A DNA stretch of 64,000 nt, from NCBI RefSeq assembly GCF_028745735.1, contig NZ_JAQZSM010000012.1:1-64000 (forward strand), in the 5' to 3' direction. The position numbers and the translations under genes were made by a program. This DNA comes from Roseinatronobacter alkalisoli (GTDB lineage: Bacteria; Pseudomonadota; Alphaproteobacteria; Rhodobacterales; Rhodobacteraceae). Under the pieces are notes generated by a model, which saw nothing but the letters and a program-made list of their open reading frames with translations, was not told the origin of the DNA and ran no database searches. Shown in pieces: positions 24,713 through 33,590 of the stretch (position 1 is the first letter of the stretch; every line of letters begins with the position of its first letter).

Positions 24713-26119
24713 TTAGCTGCTTTTGGAGCGCCAGCTATCCGCATAGTTTTCGCGCGCTTCACTTGCGTAAGGCGTGGGCGAAACCCGCACACGGATTTCC
24801 GTCTGCTTGTGCTGCTCGGTAGAGGTTTTGCCGGTCGTTTCCGGCTCACCCCATTTCATGGTCAGCACATCGCCCACCTGCACCGACTGATCCACAACAC
24901 CAAGGCTAAGGACACAGCGTTCATTGAAGCTGTAGCCGTTGAACATGGACATGCCGACCATCTTGTCGCCATGCATGACCATATCCGCGCTGGAAGATGC
25001 GTAGTTGGGCTGCGGGAAGTCGATCCACTTGTAGGGTGTGCCCTGCTCGAACGCGGAGGCGATGACTTTCAGCACATCTTCGCGGTTCCATTCAAACGTG
25101 ACCTTCTTGCGGTTGGTGGCCGACCCTTTCATCGATTCCAGTGCGGATTTACCGATGAAATCGGGTTTCTTCCAGCCGATATAGAAATCATAGCCCAGTT
25201 CAAACGGGTTGACGTAGTAGTCTTCGATATTGTCGGAAACGAAGCTGCCGCCGATGGCGCCTGATGCTTCATAGCTGTCAGCGCCCAGCCAGTCGCGGTA
25301 ATCCGCCAGCATGCCGTCACCGGTATAGATGCCCGGTAGGGGCGACGGAATCCAGCCCGATTCCAGCGTGTTGGTCGAATAGGCGCGGCTGCCGCATTGC
25401 ACCAGATCAACGCCCGCATCGCGCGCAGCCTGCAGGATGGTGGAATGGATGTAATCCTTGTCCTTATACGGACCCCAGATTTCAAGACCCGGCGCGCCCG
25501 ACATGCCGTGACGCAGTGCCTGCACTTTTTTCGATCCGACATTGATCCAGTCAACATGGAAGAACTTGATGTCCTGAACCGGACCACCATTCATTTTCTC
25601 GAAGATCTTCGGCGCGTCCGGCCCCTGAATCTGGAAACGGTAATGTTCGCGCAGAACACGTTCACCTTCGGGGCGCGACGGGCTGCGGGGGTCATAGCGC
25701 AGGCGCACATTCCAGTTGCCATAAGCGGCACAGAACATCAGCCAGTTCGATGTCGGCGCGCGGCCAACAAGGATGTATTTGTCTTCGCGCTCGCGGAAGA
25801 TGATGTGGTCACCAATGACATGGCCATTGGGCGTGACCGGAACGTAGTGCTTTGCGCGGTTCAGGTCAAAATTGGCGAAGCTGTTGATGCCGTGATGGGA
25901 CAGGAAGTCGGTTGCCTGCGGCCCTTCGACGATCAGTTCGTCCATATGGTGGCTTTGGTCAAACAGCACTGCGGATTTCCGCCATGCTTCCTGTTCTACC
26001 CGCCAGTTGGAAAATTCGGGTGCGACAACCGGGTAAACATACATCCCGACTTTGGAGTTGCGCAGCATTTGCACCGGATTGCCGGTCGCCGCCATTTTGG
26101 TGGCAAGGCTTTGTGTCAT
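24713..26119 (-). CDS. ligM: LigM-type tetrahydrofolate-dependent aryl O-demethylase (GcvT/aminomethyltransferase family)
   Basis: 468 residues, close to LigM. The segment FDQSHHM (residues 53-59) matches the active-site start of the family. Tyr247 lies in RAYSTNTLESGWIPSPLP, the diagnostic block; Tyr247 is the key residue reported for LigM of Sphingobium. LigM moves the methoxy methyl of vanillate or 3-O-methylgallate to tetrahydrofolate, giving a catechol and 5-methyl-THF. The start at 26119 follows GGGAGGATTTCAA. Operators lie at 26142 and 26218. It stands between the ligAB unit and a GntR gene. DmdA (DMSP demethylase) and GcvT are relatives, but DmdA is shorter and lacks the GWIPSPLPGIYTG block. 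Confidence 0.88.
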   Translation of the reverse strand: MTQSLATKMAATGNPVQMLRNSKVGMYVYPVVAPEFSNWRVEQEAWRKSAVLFDQSHHMDELIVEGPQATDFLSHHGINSFANFDLNRAKHYVPVTPNGHVIGDHIIFREREDKYILVGRAPTSNWLMFCAAYGNWNVRLRYDPRSPSRPEGERVLREHYRFQIQGPDAPKIFEKMNGGPVQDIKFFHVDWINVGSKKVQALRHGMSGAPGLEIWGPYKDKDYIHSTILQAARDAGVDLVQCGSRAYSTNTLESGWIPSPLPGIYTGDGMLADYRDWLGADSYEASGAIGGSFVSDNIEDYYVNPFELGYDFYIGWKKPDFIGKSALESMKGSATNRKKVTFEWNREDVLKVIASAFEQGTPYKWIDFPQPNYASSSADMVMHGDKMVGMSMFNGYSFNERCVLSLGVVDQSVQVGDVLTMKWGEPETTGKTSTEQHKQTEIRVRVSPTPYASEARENYADSWRSKSS

Positions 26120-26141
26120 TTGAAATCCTCCCAGAAACATG

Positions 26142-26151
26142 ATGTATACAT
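26142..26151. promoter_or_regulatory. GntR/FCD operator palindrome (perfect) at the ligM promoter
   Basis: ATGTATACAT, 22 bases upstream of the ligM start codon. Binding here would block transcription start or early elongation. Confidence 0.7.
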
Positions 26152-26217
26152 TAAACTAAAAGAACTGCACGGTTTTGCAAGCAAAAATAACCGGTCCCCC
26201 GGTGATTTTCGGAATTT

Positions 26218-26227
26218 ATGTATACAA
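26218..26227. promoter_or_regulatory. Second operator (one mismatch) upstream of ligM
   Basis: ATGTATACAA lies 76 bases upstream of the perfect copy and 7 bases beyond the GntR stop. Two sites at about seven helical turns could be bridged by one dimer of dimers. Confidence 0.55.
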
Positions 26228-26234
26228 CAAGGGC

Positions 26235-26966
26235 CTAGCTGGACAGTAGCGCAAGGCTGGGAACGCCTTCGCGCAGCGCTGCTTCCTGTGAAAGCAGGTA
26301 TTCAACATTGCGCCGCGCTGCGCGTGCATGTTCGCGCGCCAGTGATTCGGCGCGCCCGCTTTCGCGGTGCTCAATTGCATCGATGATGGCGCGGTGTTGT
26401 TCCTGCGCGGTGCCAAGCGTTTTCTGCAACGTGTCAATCCGGGTGTGGTCATCCAGAAATGCCGAAGGCGATGCGAAGGGTAGCGCCGTCACGCGCGCGA
26501 TCTCGCGTTGCAGGATGTCACTTCCGCTCATCTTTGCAAGCAACTGATGGAATTCACTGTTCAGCGCAGAATATTCATCCATATCAATGCTTTGGCCTGA
26601 TACAACATGATCGATTTCGCGCACGACACCCTGCGCACGGGTCAGTAGCGCGGCATCCGCACCGCGTTCCGCGGCATAGCGCGCTGCGGTCCCTTCCAGA
26701 ACGCCGCGCAAATCGATTGTGTCCACGACATCTGCCAGCTTGAAGCTGCGCACAACGAACCCACCGCCCTTGGCACGTTCCAGCAGGGTTTCTTCCGCCA
26801 GTTGTGACAGCGCCGCGCGGATGGGTGTGCGGGAAATTTCCAGGTCTTCTGCCAAGGCCACTTCAAACAGGCGGGTACCGCCGGGGAACTGGCCGCTGAG
26901 GATGCGCTGGCGCAGGGTGATCAGGGCGCGCTGGGCATGCGTTGAACTGCCTGTCTGTGCGTTCAT
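26235..26966 (-). CDS. GntR-family transcriptional regulator with FCD domain (paralogue 2)
   Basis: 243 residues. The winged helix contains LAEDLEISRTPIRAALSQLAEETLL, and the FCD domain DLRGVLEGTAARYAAERG, LNSEFHQLLAKMSG and AREHARAARRNV. It is very close to the regulator at 4318-5067 throughout, so the two are duplicates. It is directly upstream of ligM on the same strand with operators on both sides, so it probably regulates itself and ligM. The start at 26966 follows GGGGTGGTGAT; ATG 26987 lies inside an operator and is unlikely. Confidence 0.9.
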   Translation of the reverse strand: MNAQTGSSTHAQRALITLRQRILSGQFPGGTRLFEVALAEDLEISRTPIRAALSQLAEETLLERAKGGGFVVRSFKLADVVDTIDLRGVLEGTAARYAAERGADAALLTRAQGVVREIDHVVSGQSIDMDEYSALNSEFHQLLAKMSGSDILQREIARVTALPFASPSAFLDDHTRIDTLQKTLGTAQEQHRAIIDAIEHRESGRAESLAREHARAARRNVEYLLSQEAALREGVPSLALLSS

Positions 26967-26977
26967 ATCACCACCCC

Positions 26978-26987
26978 GCGTATACAT
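26978..26987. promoter_or_regulatory. Operator-like site at the second GntR gene
   Basis: GCGTATACAT, 8 of 10 matches, 12 bases upstream of the GntR start codon. Confidence 0.45.
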
Positions 26988-27012
26988 GAACCGGTCCGTT
27001 GATCATACACTA

Positions 27013-27022
27013 GTGTATACAT
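27013..27022. promoter_or_regulatory. Operator (one mismatch) upstream of the second GntR gene
   Basis: GTGTATACAT, 9 of 10 matches, 35 bases from the site at 26978. The pair suggests autoregulation. Confidence 0.55.
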
Positions 27023-27078
27023 GCTGCACAGGCCCTCGTGCAAGCATTGATGCGATCACGCGATCTGCACCATAAACA

Positions 27079-27110
27079 ATGGCCCCGGCGCGGGGTGTTG
27101 CCGGGGCCTT
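27079..27110 (-). terminator. Terminator hairpin downstream of dapA
   Basis: A 9-base GC stem (27081-27089 with 27100-27108) and a 10-base loop, 25 bases after the dapA stop. The T-run on the minus strand is poor (ATTGTTTATGG), so efficiency is uncertain. Confidence 0.55.
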
Positions 27111-27135
27111 CTTGCTGTCGTGGGGGCGCGAGGTG

Positions 27136-28014
27136 CTAGTTGATTAAACCTGCGTGGCGCATGGCGGCGTCCATCAGCTTGCGCGTGCCATCGGTCAGTC
27201 CAAGAAGCGGCAGGCGCACCTCCTCCTGGCAGCGGCCCAGACGTGACAGCCCGTATTTCGCCCCCACCAGACCGGGTTCGGCAAAGATGGCGACATGCAG
27301 CGGCATCAGCAGGTCATGCAGTTCCAATGCGCGCGCATGATCACCCGCAAGGCTGGCTTCCTGAAACTGTGCGCATAGCCGGGGCGCGACATTGGCCGTC
27401 ACCGAAATGCAGCCCACACCGCCCTGCGCGTTGAACCCCGGTGCCGTTGCATCTTCGCCCGAAAGCTGAATGAAATCCGGCCCGCAGGTCATGCGTTGCA
27501 GGCTGACACGTTCCAGCTTGCCGGTTGCATCCTTGACCCCGATGATGCGCGGCAATTCAGCAAGGCGGCCCATGGTTTCGGGGGTCATGTCGACGACCGA
27601 ACGGCCGGGAATATTATAGATGATGATCGGCAATTCACAGCAATCATGCAGCGCCGTGAAATGGGCAATCAGCCCTTCCTGCGTAGGTTTGTTGTAATAG
27701 GGGGTCACAACCAGCGCCGCATCGGCCCCGACTTTTTCGGCATGGCGCATGAAACCCATCGCTTCGGTCGTGTTGTTGGACCCGGCACCGGCAATCACCG
27801 GCACGCGCCCGGCCGCCGCCCTGACCACTTCTTCAATGACGCGCTTGTGCTCGTCATGGCTAAGGGTCGGACTTTCGCCGGTGGTGCCCACAGGAACCAG
27901 CCCGTGCGACCCTTCGGAAATTTGCCAGTCAATCAGCGCATGCAGCGCGTCCAGGTCAAGCGCGCCGTCCTTCAGCGGTGTGACCAGTGCCGGAATGGAG
28001 CCTCTGATCTGCAT
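27136..28014 (-). CDS. dapA: 4-hydroxy-tetrahydrodipicolinate synthase
   Basis: 292 residues, the normal length. [14 protein letters not shown] is the pyruvate-binding loop, Tyr in [13 protein letters not shown] the proton relay, Lys in IIGVKDATG the Schiff-base residue, and [12 protein letters not shown] the rest of the family signature. It joins pyruvate to aspartate semialdehyde in lysine and cell-wall synthesis. The open frame extends 26 residues upstream, but [17 protein letters not shown] is the usual N-terminus. It is divergent from the lytic transglycosylase gene. Another pyruvate aldolase of the DapA family is possible, given the aromatic genes alongside, but all DapA residues are present. 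Confidence 0.88.
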   Translation of the reverse strand: MQIRGSIPALVTPLKDGALDLDALHALIDWQISEGSHGLVPVGTTGESPTLSHDEHKRVIEEVVRAAAGRVPVIAGAGSNNTTEAMGFMRHAEKVGADAALVVTPYYNKPTQEGLIAHFTALHDCCELPIIIYNIPGRSVVDMTPETMGRLAELPRIIGVKDATGKLERVSLQRMTCGPDFIQLSGEDATAPGFNAQGGVGCISVTANVAPRLCAQFQEASLAGDHARALELHDLLMPLHVAIFAEPGLVGAKYGLSRLGRCQEEVRLPLLGLTDGTRKLMDAAMRHAGLIN

Positions 28015-28144
28015 GCGCGCCTTCCTTTCGTGGTGGTATCGGATCAAGCACTGACCCGAGCCTTTCGCAAATGTGTGTTGTGACTGTGTCACAGGCGGTT
28101 AGAACTAACAGCAGGTATTTTCAAGGTGAAAAGAGGGGTGCAGC

Positions 28145-30130
28145 ATGGCGCAATCAGGAAGGATCTGTCGGGAATCCACTGTTTCGGCCTGGATTCTGGC
28201 TGGTTTTCTGGCTTTGGCAGCATCTGCCGCGTCAGCACAATCCACACCGCCCCCATCGCGCGAGGCGGGTATGCTGGCCCTTGCCTTGACAGAGGCCGCG
28301 TCGGGAAACTGGGATAGGGCGCAAACCATGGTTTCATCCAGCGGTGCGGTCGCGCAACGGCTGATAACATGGCAGGCATTGCGCGAGGGGCAGGGGGATT
28401 TTCCGGAACTTCTGGCGTTTCTGGACCAGCACGGGCATTGGCCGCTGATCAACACTGTGCAGCGCCGTGCAGAGGCCCTGCTGCCAGACCGAAGCCCGTC
28501 AGAAATTCTGTCATTTTTTGAGAATCGCACACCCCTGACCGAAGACGGGCACATCGCCCTTGCGCTTGCTCTGCGCAATCTGAACCGTGCGGATGATGCG
28601 ACAGACATGGCACGAGAGATATGGGTGTCCATGCCCCTCAGCCCGCCCGCAGAAGCGCAGTTGAACAATGCCTTCGGCGCGTCTTTGCGGGCATTGGATG
28701 CCGCCCGCGTGGACATGTTGCTATGGGCGGGTGACAGGCAGGGCGCACAACGCCATCTGGCACGTCTGGATGATGGACAGCAGCGGCTGGCGCGCGCGCG
28801 CATCGCGCTGCAGGAGCGCGCGCCGGGTGTCGATGCGCTGGTTGCGGCTGTGCCTGATGCGTTGTCCCAAGATCCGGGGCTGATGCGCGACAGGTTTGAA
28901 TTCCGCATGCGGGCGGGCAATTATCCGGGCGCGGGGGATCTGTTGCTGGCGCAATCGCGCCACCCTGCGGGCCTGGGCCTGCCGGATGCATGGGGCGGGC
29001 GACGTGTGTTTCTGGTACGCACCGCCATGTCCGACGGCGATTTCCAGCGCGCCTATGATCTGGCGACGCCGCACGGGTTGGAAGATGGGCTGCATTTCGT
29101 CGATCTGGAATTTCTGGCGGGCTTTATCGCGTTGGTCCATCTGGACCGCCCGGAAACCGCATTGGGCCATTTCCGGGCGTTGCGGGTTCGCGTGAACAGC
29201 CCCATCAGCCTGGGCCGTGCCGGGTATTGGGAAGGGCGCGCGCATGAAGCGCTGAATGACCCGATTTCCGCGCAAGCTGCCTATGAATTCGCGGCCGAAC
29301 ATCAGACCAGCTATTATGGCCAGCTTGCGGCGGACCGGTTGGGCCTGAGTCTGGACCCCGCTTTGGTGGCGACACCGGACTACCCCCATTGGCGCGATAC
29401 TGATCTGGCGCAATCGGACTTGCTGGAAGCCGCGTTGTTGCTGCGCGAAGCAGGGCAATGGCATGAAGCGCGCCGTTTCGTGCTGTTTCTGGCGCGACAG
29501 TTGGAAACTGAAGCGCAGCTTGGTGCGTTGGCGGATCTGATGTTGGCGCTGGACGAGCCTAATTTTGCGCTGAACGTAGCAAAAATCGCGGTGCAATCGG
29601 AAATCGTGCTGACGCGCGCCTATTTTCCGGTGACAGCGCTTGCACAGGCACAGTTTGATGTGCCGATGGACCTGATCAAGGCGATTGCGCGGCGTGAAAG
29701 CGAATTTGACGCAGCCGTGGTCAGTCCTGCCGATGCGCGCGGTCTGATGCAGGTCTTGCCGGGTACAGGGCAGATGATGGCGCGCAAACTGGGCGTACCG
29801 TTTCAGCCTGCCGACCTGACGGGCAATCCTGAACTGAATGCGCGCCTTGGTGCGGCCTATCTGGATGAATTGCGTGCGGAATTCGGCCCCTCTCTGGCAT
29901 TGGTTGCGGCAGGGTATAACGCTGGACCGGGCCGCCCGCGCCAATGGACCGACCGGCTTGGCGACCCTCGCGATCCATCGGTTGATTTCGTGACATGGGT
30001 TGAAAGCGTGCCTTTCGCGGAAACGCGCAACTACATCATGCGGGTGGCAGAATCACTGGTGGTTTATCGCAGTGTCCTGGCGGGTGAATCGCGCCCCATT
30101 GACATGGAAGCCCTGATCCGCGGGCGATAA
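28145..30130 (+). CDS. slt: Soluble lytic murein transglycosylase
   Basis: 661 residues. A signal peptide (cut near AASAASA-QS) is followed by a long helical superhelix region (about 30-490) and a C-terminal SLT domain (about 500-640). The catalytic Glu is in AIARRESEFDAAVVSPADARGLMQVLPGTG, followed by AAGYNAGPGRPRQW and the ETRNYIMRV block. This is the Slt70 plan: it cleaves peptidoglycan glycan strands to 1,6-anhydro ends in the periplasm. GAGGGG lies about 8 bases before the ATG. The divergent dapA also serves the cell wall. Confidence 0.92.
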   Translation: MAQSGRICRESTVSAWILAGFLALAASAASAQSTPPPSREAGMLALALTEAASGNWDRAQTMVSSSGAVAQRLITWQALREGQGDFPELLAFLDQHGHWPLINTVQRRAEALLPDRSPSEILSFFENRTPLTEDGHIALALALRNLNRADDATDMAREIWVSMPLSPPAEAQLNNAFGASLRALDAARVDMLLWAGDRQGAQRHLARLDDGQQRLARARIALQERAPGVDALVAAVPDALSQDPGLMRDRFEFRMRAGNYPGAGDLLLAQSRHPAGLGLPDAWGGRRVFLVRTAMSDGDFQRAYDLATPHGLEDGLHFVDLEFLAGFIALVHLDRPETALGHFRALRVRVNSPISLGRAGYWEGRAHEALNDPISAQAAYEFAAEHQTSYYGQLAADRLGLSLDPALVATPDYPHWRDTDLAQSDLLEAALLLREAGQWHEARRFVLFLARQLETEAQLGALADLMLALDEPNFALNVAKIAVQSEIVLTRAYFPVTALAQAQFDVPMDLIKAIARRESEFDAAVVSPADARGLMQVLPGTGQMMARKLGVPFQPADLTGNPELNARLGAAYLDELRAEFGPSLALVAAGYNAGPGRPRQWTDRLGDPRDPSVDFVTWVESVPFAETRNYIMRVAESLVVYRSVLAGESRPIDMEALIRGR

Positions 30131-30135
30131 CGCGG

Positions 30136-30756
30136 TCACGTCACCGCGATCCCGATTGCGACGCAGACCATAAGCACGCCCGCAATCTTGTTGGTCAGTG
30201 CCAGCGCCCTGCCGGATTTCAGCAGGTTGCGCACCTTGCCTATGGCCAGTGCCAGCCCCAGATTACCCAGCATCGGAATCAGTGCGGACACCGCCAGAAT
30301 TGCGGCAATGTCCGCAGGGGTGATGCGCGTCAGGTCAAAAAAACCGGGCAGCACACCCATATAGAACAGAATCGCCTTCGGGTTGGCCAGTATGACGGTC
30401 ACGCCTGCCAGAAATCCCGACATATGGCCGGGACGTGTCAGGCGGCTGTCGGCGGAAATGCGGCCATGCGCATGGCGGATAAGCTGCACCCCCATGACAA
30501 GGAACATGGCCACCGCGACCCATTTCATCAGTTCCAGCAGGTCGCCATAAAGTGTCAGAATCCATGTCAGCCCGTAAATGGCGGCCAGCGGCCAGAACAG
30601 ATCACCCAGTGCCACACCCACCGCCAGCGGTGCCGCTGATGCCGCACCACCGGACATGGCGCGCGCTGTCAGCGCCAGCCATACCGGGCCGGGCGTCAGA
30701 AACAGGATGATAATCGCGCCTGCGTAAAACAGCAGCTCCAGCAGGGTGATCGTCAT
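30136..30756 (-). CDS. LysE/RhtB-family exporter
   Basis: 206 residues with about six membrane segments; FLTPGPVWLALTARAMSGG at the start and ILANPKAILFYMGVLPGFF in the middle are the LysE-family signatures. Exports amino acids or similar compounds. Its start overlaps the end of the VOC gene by four bases, making it the last gene of recF-VOC-lysE. Confidence 0.9.
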   Translation of the reverse strand: MTITLLELLFYAGAIIILFLTPGPVWLALTARAMSGGAASAAPLAVGVALGDLFWPLAAIYGLTWILTLYGDLLELMKWVAVAMFLVMGVQLIRHAHGRISADSRLTRPGHMSGFLAGVTVILANPKAILFYMGVLPGFFDLTRITPADIAAILAVSALIPMLGNLGLALAIGKVRNLLKSGRALALTNKIAGVLMVCVAIGIAVT

Positions 30757-31190
30757 GTTGTCCCCGGCAGGGTCAGGCTACCGTCATCTGCCAGCGGCCA
30801 GAACGGGTTATGCGCGAGTTCCCAGACATGGCCGTCAGGGTCTGCATAATAGCCGGAATACCCGCCCCAGAATACCGGTTCGGGGTGTTTCAGGGCGCTC
30901 GCCCCTGCGGCCAGTGCAGCTGCGAAGGCCGTATCAACATCGTTACGGCTGTTGAAATTCTGTGCCAGCGTCATGGCTCCGGTGCCCAGTGTGGCCCCCG
31001 CGCGCCCCTGATCTTCGGCCAGTTCCTTGCGCCCGAACAGGCCCAGCACCAGCCCGTTCATCTGGTAGAATGCAACGCCGTCCTGTGTTTCAGCGGGGTG
31101 CCAGCCCAGTGCCTGATAAAAGGCGCTGGCGCGCGGCAGGTCATCCACGCCAAGGGTAATCAGGGTGACACGCTGAACAGGCAAGGTCAT
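30753..31190 (-). CDS. VOC-family (glyoxalase-like) protein
   Basis: 145 residues, one VOC unit pair: VTLITLGVDDLPRASAFYQALGW and the C-terminal YSGYYADPDGHVWELAHNPFW. The N-terminal metal His is replaced by Leu (RVTLITL), so metal binding may be altered. Overlaps recF by four bases upstream and lysE by four bases downstream. Confidence 0.88.
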   Translation of the reverse strand: MTLPVQRVTLITLGVDDLPRASAFYQALGWHPAETQDGVAFYQMNGLVLGLFGRKELAEDQGRAGATLGTGAMTLAQNFNSRNDVDTAFAAALAAGASALKHPEPVFWGGYSGYYADPDGHVWELAHNPFWPLADDGSLTLPGTT

Positions 31191-32278
31191 AGGGTGCTTT
31201 CTGATAGCTGCGAACGCCCGTCAGCGTCCGTCACGGAAAAATGCTGCGCGCGTGCGCCCAGATCTAAAAACAGATCCCGGCCAGTGCCCGTCATGAAGGC
31301 CTGAACCCGCAAGCCGCAGATTGCATCATAAAGCGCGGCGCGGCGGTCCGCGTCAAGATGTGCCGCAACTTCGTCCAGCAACAACAGCGGCACAGTGCCG
31401 GTTTCTGCAAGTGCGCGCGCATTGCACAGGATCAGGGAAATCAGCATGGCTTTCTGCTCGCCGGTTGAACATTGCGCGGCATCCATTCCCTTGGCCGCCC
31501 AGACGGCACGCAAATCGGCGCGGTGGGGGCCGGTCAGGCTGCGCCCTGCTGCCATGTCCTGCCGCCGCCCGTCAGACAAGGCGCGCGCCAGTCTTGTTTC
31601 GTCATGGGGGGCGGCGCAATCAAGCGTCAGGTCCGCGACGGGAAAGGGGCTGTCATGGTCGGCATGGCTGGCCAGTGTGGTGATGACAGCGCGGCGGTTT
31701 GCGCTGATCTGCGCACCGGCCTGCGCCATTTGCATTTCTAGCGCGCCATACCATGCCCCGTCGCCCAGCCCGTCGCGCAACAGCTTGTTGCGTTCGCGCA
31801 TGGCCTTTTCATAGGTCAGAACCTGCGCGGCGTGATCCGGGTGAAAACTCAGCACCATGCGGTCCAGAAACCGCCGCCGCCCTTCGGCCCCTTCCAGCCA
31901 CAAGCGGTCCATTGCCGGTGTCAGCCAGACCATGCCTAGCAGGCTGGCCAGTGCAATCTGCGGGGTGGGTTTGTCATCTATCCGGACCTGCCGTGGCTGT
32001 CCGGGTTCCGCCCATGTCTGGATATTGCGCGCGCCATTCGGGGTGGCCAGTTCCGCGACGATCTTCCAGCCTAGGGATTCGGGTTTGCGCGACAGGTCAT
32101 CGGATGCGGCGCGGCGCAGCCCGCGACCGGGCGACAGTAGCGACACGGCTTCAAGCACATTCGTCTTGCCCGCCCCGTTGGGGCCGGACAGCGCCACCGG
32201 TCTGCCATCAAACGCGAGTTGCGTGCGCCGGTGTGACCGGAAATGCGACAATGTCAGCGACTGGATGAAAACGGTCAT
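31187..32278 (-). CDS. recF: DNA replication and repair protein RecF
   Basis: 363 residues. Walker A GPNGAGKTNVLEAVSLLSPGRGLR, the signature region STGEQKAMLISLILCNA, and Walker B LLLLDEVAAHLD. RecF loads RecA at gaps with RecO and RecR. The start MTVFIQSLTLSHFRSH is the standard N-terminus; 18 extra residues are open upstream but would read into the dnaN terminator region. It lies 90 bases after dnaN. Confidence 0.95.
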   Translation of the reverse strand: MTVFIQSLTLSHFRSHRRTQLAFDGRPVALSGPNGAGKTNVLEAVSLLSPGRGLRRAASDDLSRKPESLGWKIVAELATPNGARNIQTWAEPGQPRQVRIDDKPTPQIALASLLGMVWLTPAMDRLWLEGAEGRRRFLDRMVLSFHPDHAAQVLTYEKAMRERNKLLRDGLGDGAWYGALEMQMAQAGAQISANRRAVITTLASHADHDSPFPVADLTLDCAAPHDETRLARALSDGRRQDMAAGRSLTGPHRADLRAVWAAKGMDAAQCSTGEQKAMLISLILCNARALAETGTVPLLLLDEVAAHLDADRRAALYDAICGLRVQAFMTGTGRDLFLDLGARAQHFSVTDADGRSQLSESTL

Positions 32279-32315
32279 GGCCAAGCGGTAAAAAGAAATG
32301 CCGGATAATGCCAGC

Positions 32316-32348
32316 AAGAAAAAGCCCCGCACGGGTGGCGGGGCCTTT
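32316..32348 (-). terminator. Intrinsic terminator after dnaN
   Basis: A seven-base stem (32324-32330 with 32338-32344) and a run of five T on the minus strand. It lies between dnaN and recF, so recF is partly or wholly served by another promoter or by read-through. Confidence 0.75.
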
Positions 32349-32368
32349 GGTCTGGCGTGGCGATGGCG

Positions 32369-33487
32369 TTACACCCGCATTGGCATGACGACATAAACCG
32401 CGCTGGTGTCGTTGCCTTCGCGCATCAATGTCGGGTCGCCGGATGCGTTGAACAGGAACACGGCATTTTCGCGGTCCACCTGGCTGGCGATTTCCAGCAG
32501 GTATTTCGCGTTGAACCCGATTTCCAGCCGTTCATCGCCATAGGCCACGATCAGTTCTTCCTCTGCCGCACCGGAATCAGGGGCGTTGACCGACAGGGTC
32601 AGCTTGTCTTCTTCCAGCGACAGTTTTACGGCGCGGGAACGTTCAGACGACACGGTGGCCACGCGGTCTACCGCGCGCGCGAATTCGCTGGCATCCACTT
32701 CCAGCCGCTTGGTGTTCTGAGTGGGGATGACGCGCGTATAATCGGGGAATGTGCCGTCAATGACCTTGGATGTCAGGGAAATATCGGGGGTAGCAAAGCG
32801 CACCTTGGTTTCCGAAACGGAAACGGCGATCTGCATCTCATCATCTTCCAGCAGCTTTTTCAGCTCTCCCACGGTTTTGCGCGGGACAATCACACCGGGC
32901 ATGTTTTCAGCGCCAGCAGGCAAGGGGGCATCAATGCGTGCAAGCCGGTGCCCGTCGGTTGCCACGCAGCGCAGCACGCGCCCGTTTTCGCCTTCCGCGA
33001 CATGCATATAGACACCGTTCAGATAATAGCGCGTCTCTTCCGTTGAAATGGCGAATTTCGACTTGTCGAACAAGCGGCGCAGATCCTTGGCCAAGGCTGA
33101 AAAATTGGACGAATACTCGCTGGAGGCCATGACCGGGAAATCTTCTTTCGGCAATGTCGCCAGGGAAAAATTCGACCGGCCTGCAGAAACCTGCAGCCGC
33201 CCCGAACGCGGGTCATCCACCAGTTCAACCAGCGCGCCATCGGGCAGTTTGCGTATGATTTCATGTAACATGACCGCCGAAACCGTGGTTGCGCCCGCGC
33301 GTTCAACCATTGCGGGCGCGCGGTCCACGACTTCCACATCCAGATCGGTGGCGCGGAAACTGATCTGGGCATCCTCTGCCTCAATCAGGACATTGGCCAG
33401 AATCGGGATAGTGTTGCGCCGTTCCACCACCGATTGCGCCTGAGAGACGGCCTTGAGCAAGATGGCCCGTTCAATACTGATCTTCAT
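32369..33487 (-). CDS. dnaN: DNA polymerase III beta subunit (sliding clamp)
   Basis: 372 residues in three similar domains. It opens MKISIERAILLKAVSQAQSVVERRNTIPILANVLIEA and ends YVVMPMRV, the clamp C-terminus that contacts the polymerase. It tethers the replicase to DNA. It follows dnaA by 103 bases on the same strand in the classic dnaA-dnaN-recF order. Confidence 0.97.
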   Translation of the reverse strand: MKISIERAILLKAVSQAQSVVERRNTIPILANVLIEAEDAQISFRATDLDVEVVDRAPAMVERAGATTVSAVMLHEIIRKLPDGALVELVDDPRSGRLQVSAGRSNFSLATLPKEDFPVMASSEYSSNFSALAKDLRRLFDKSKFAISTEETRYYLNGVYMHVAEGENGRVLRCVATDGHRLARIDAPLPAGAENMPGVIVPRKTVGELKKLLEDDEMQIAVSVSETKVRFATPDISLTSKVIDGTFPDYTRVIPTQNTKRLEVDASEFARAVDRVATVSSERSRAVKLSLEEDKLTLSVNAPDSGAAEEELIVAYGDERLEIGFNAKYLLEIASQVDRENAVFLFNASGDPTLMREGNDTSAVYVVMPMRV

Positions 33488-33590
33488 ACCCCTGTCCCTT
33501 CGCCTATCCAGTGCCCCTGACTTATCGCCTTGGGGAGGCGTAGCCTAGCCAAAAAACAAGTAGGGACAAGGGTTTTCTGGTGATTTATTG

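Noticed and set aside
24713-26119. DMSP demethylase DmdA as the identity of the ligM-like gene
   Set aside because: Length of 468 residues and the block around Tyr247 (NTLESGWIPSPLPGIYTG) fit LigM better; the aromatic neighbours agree.
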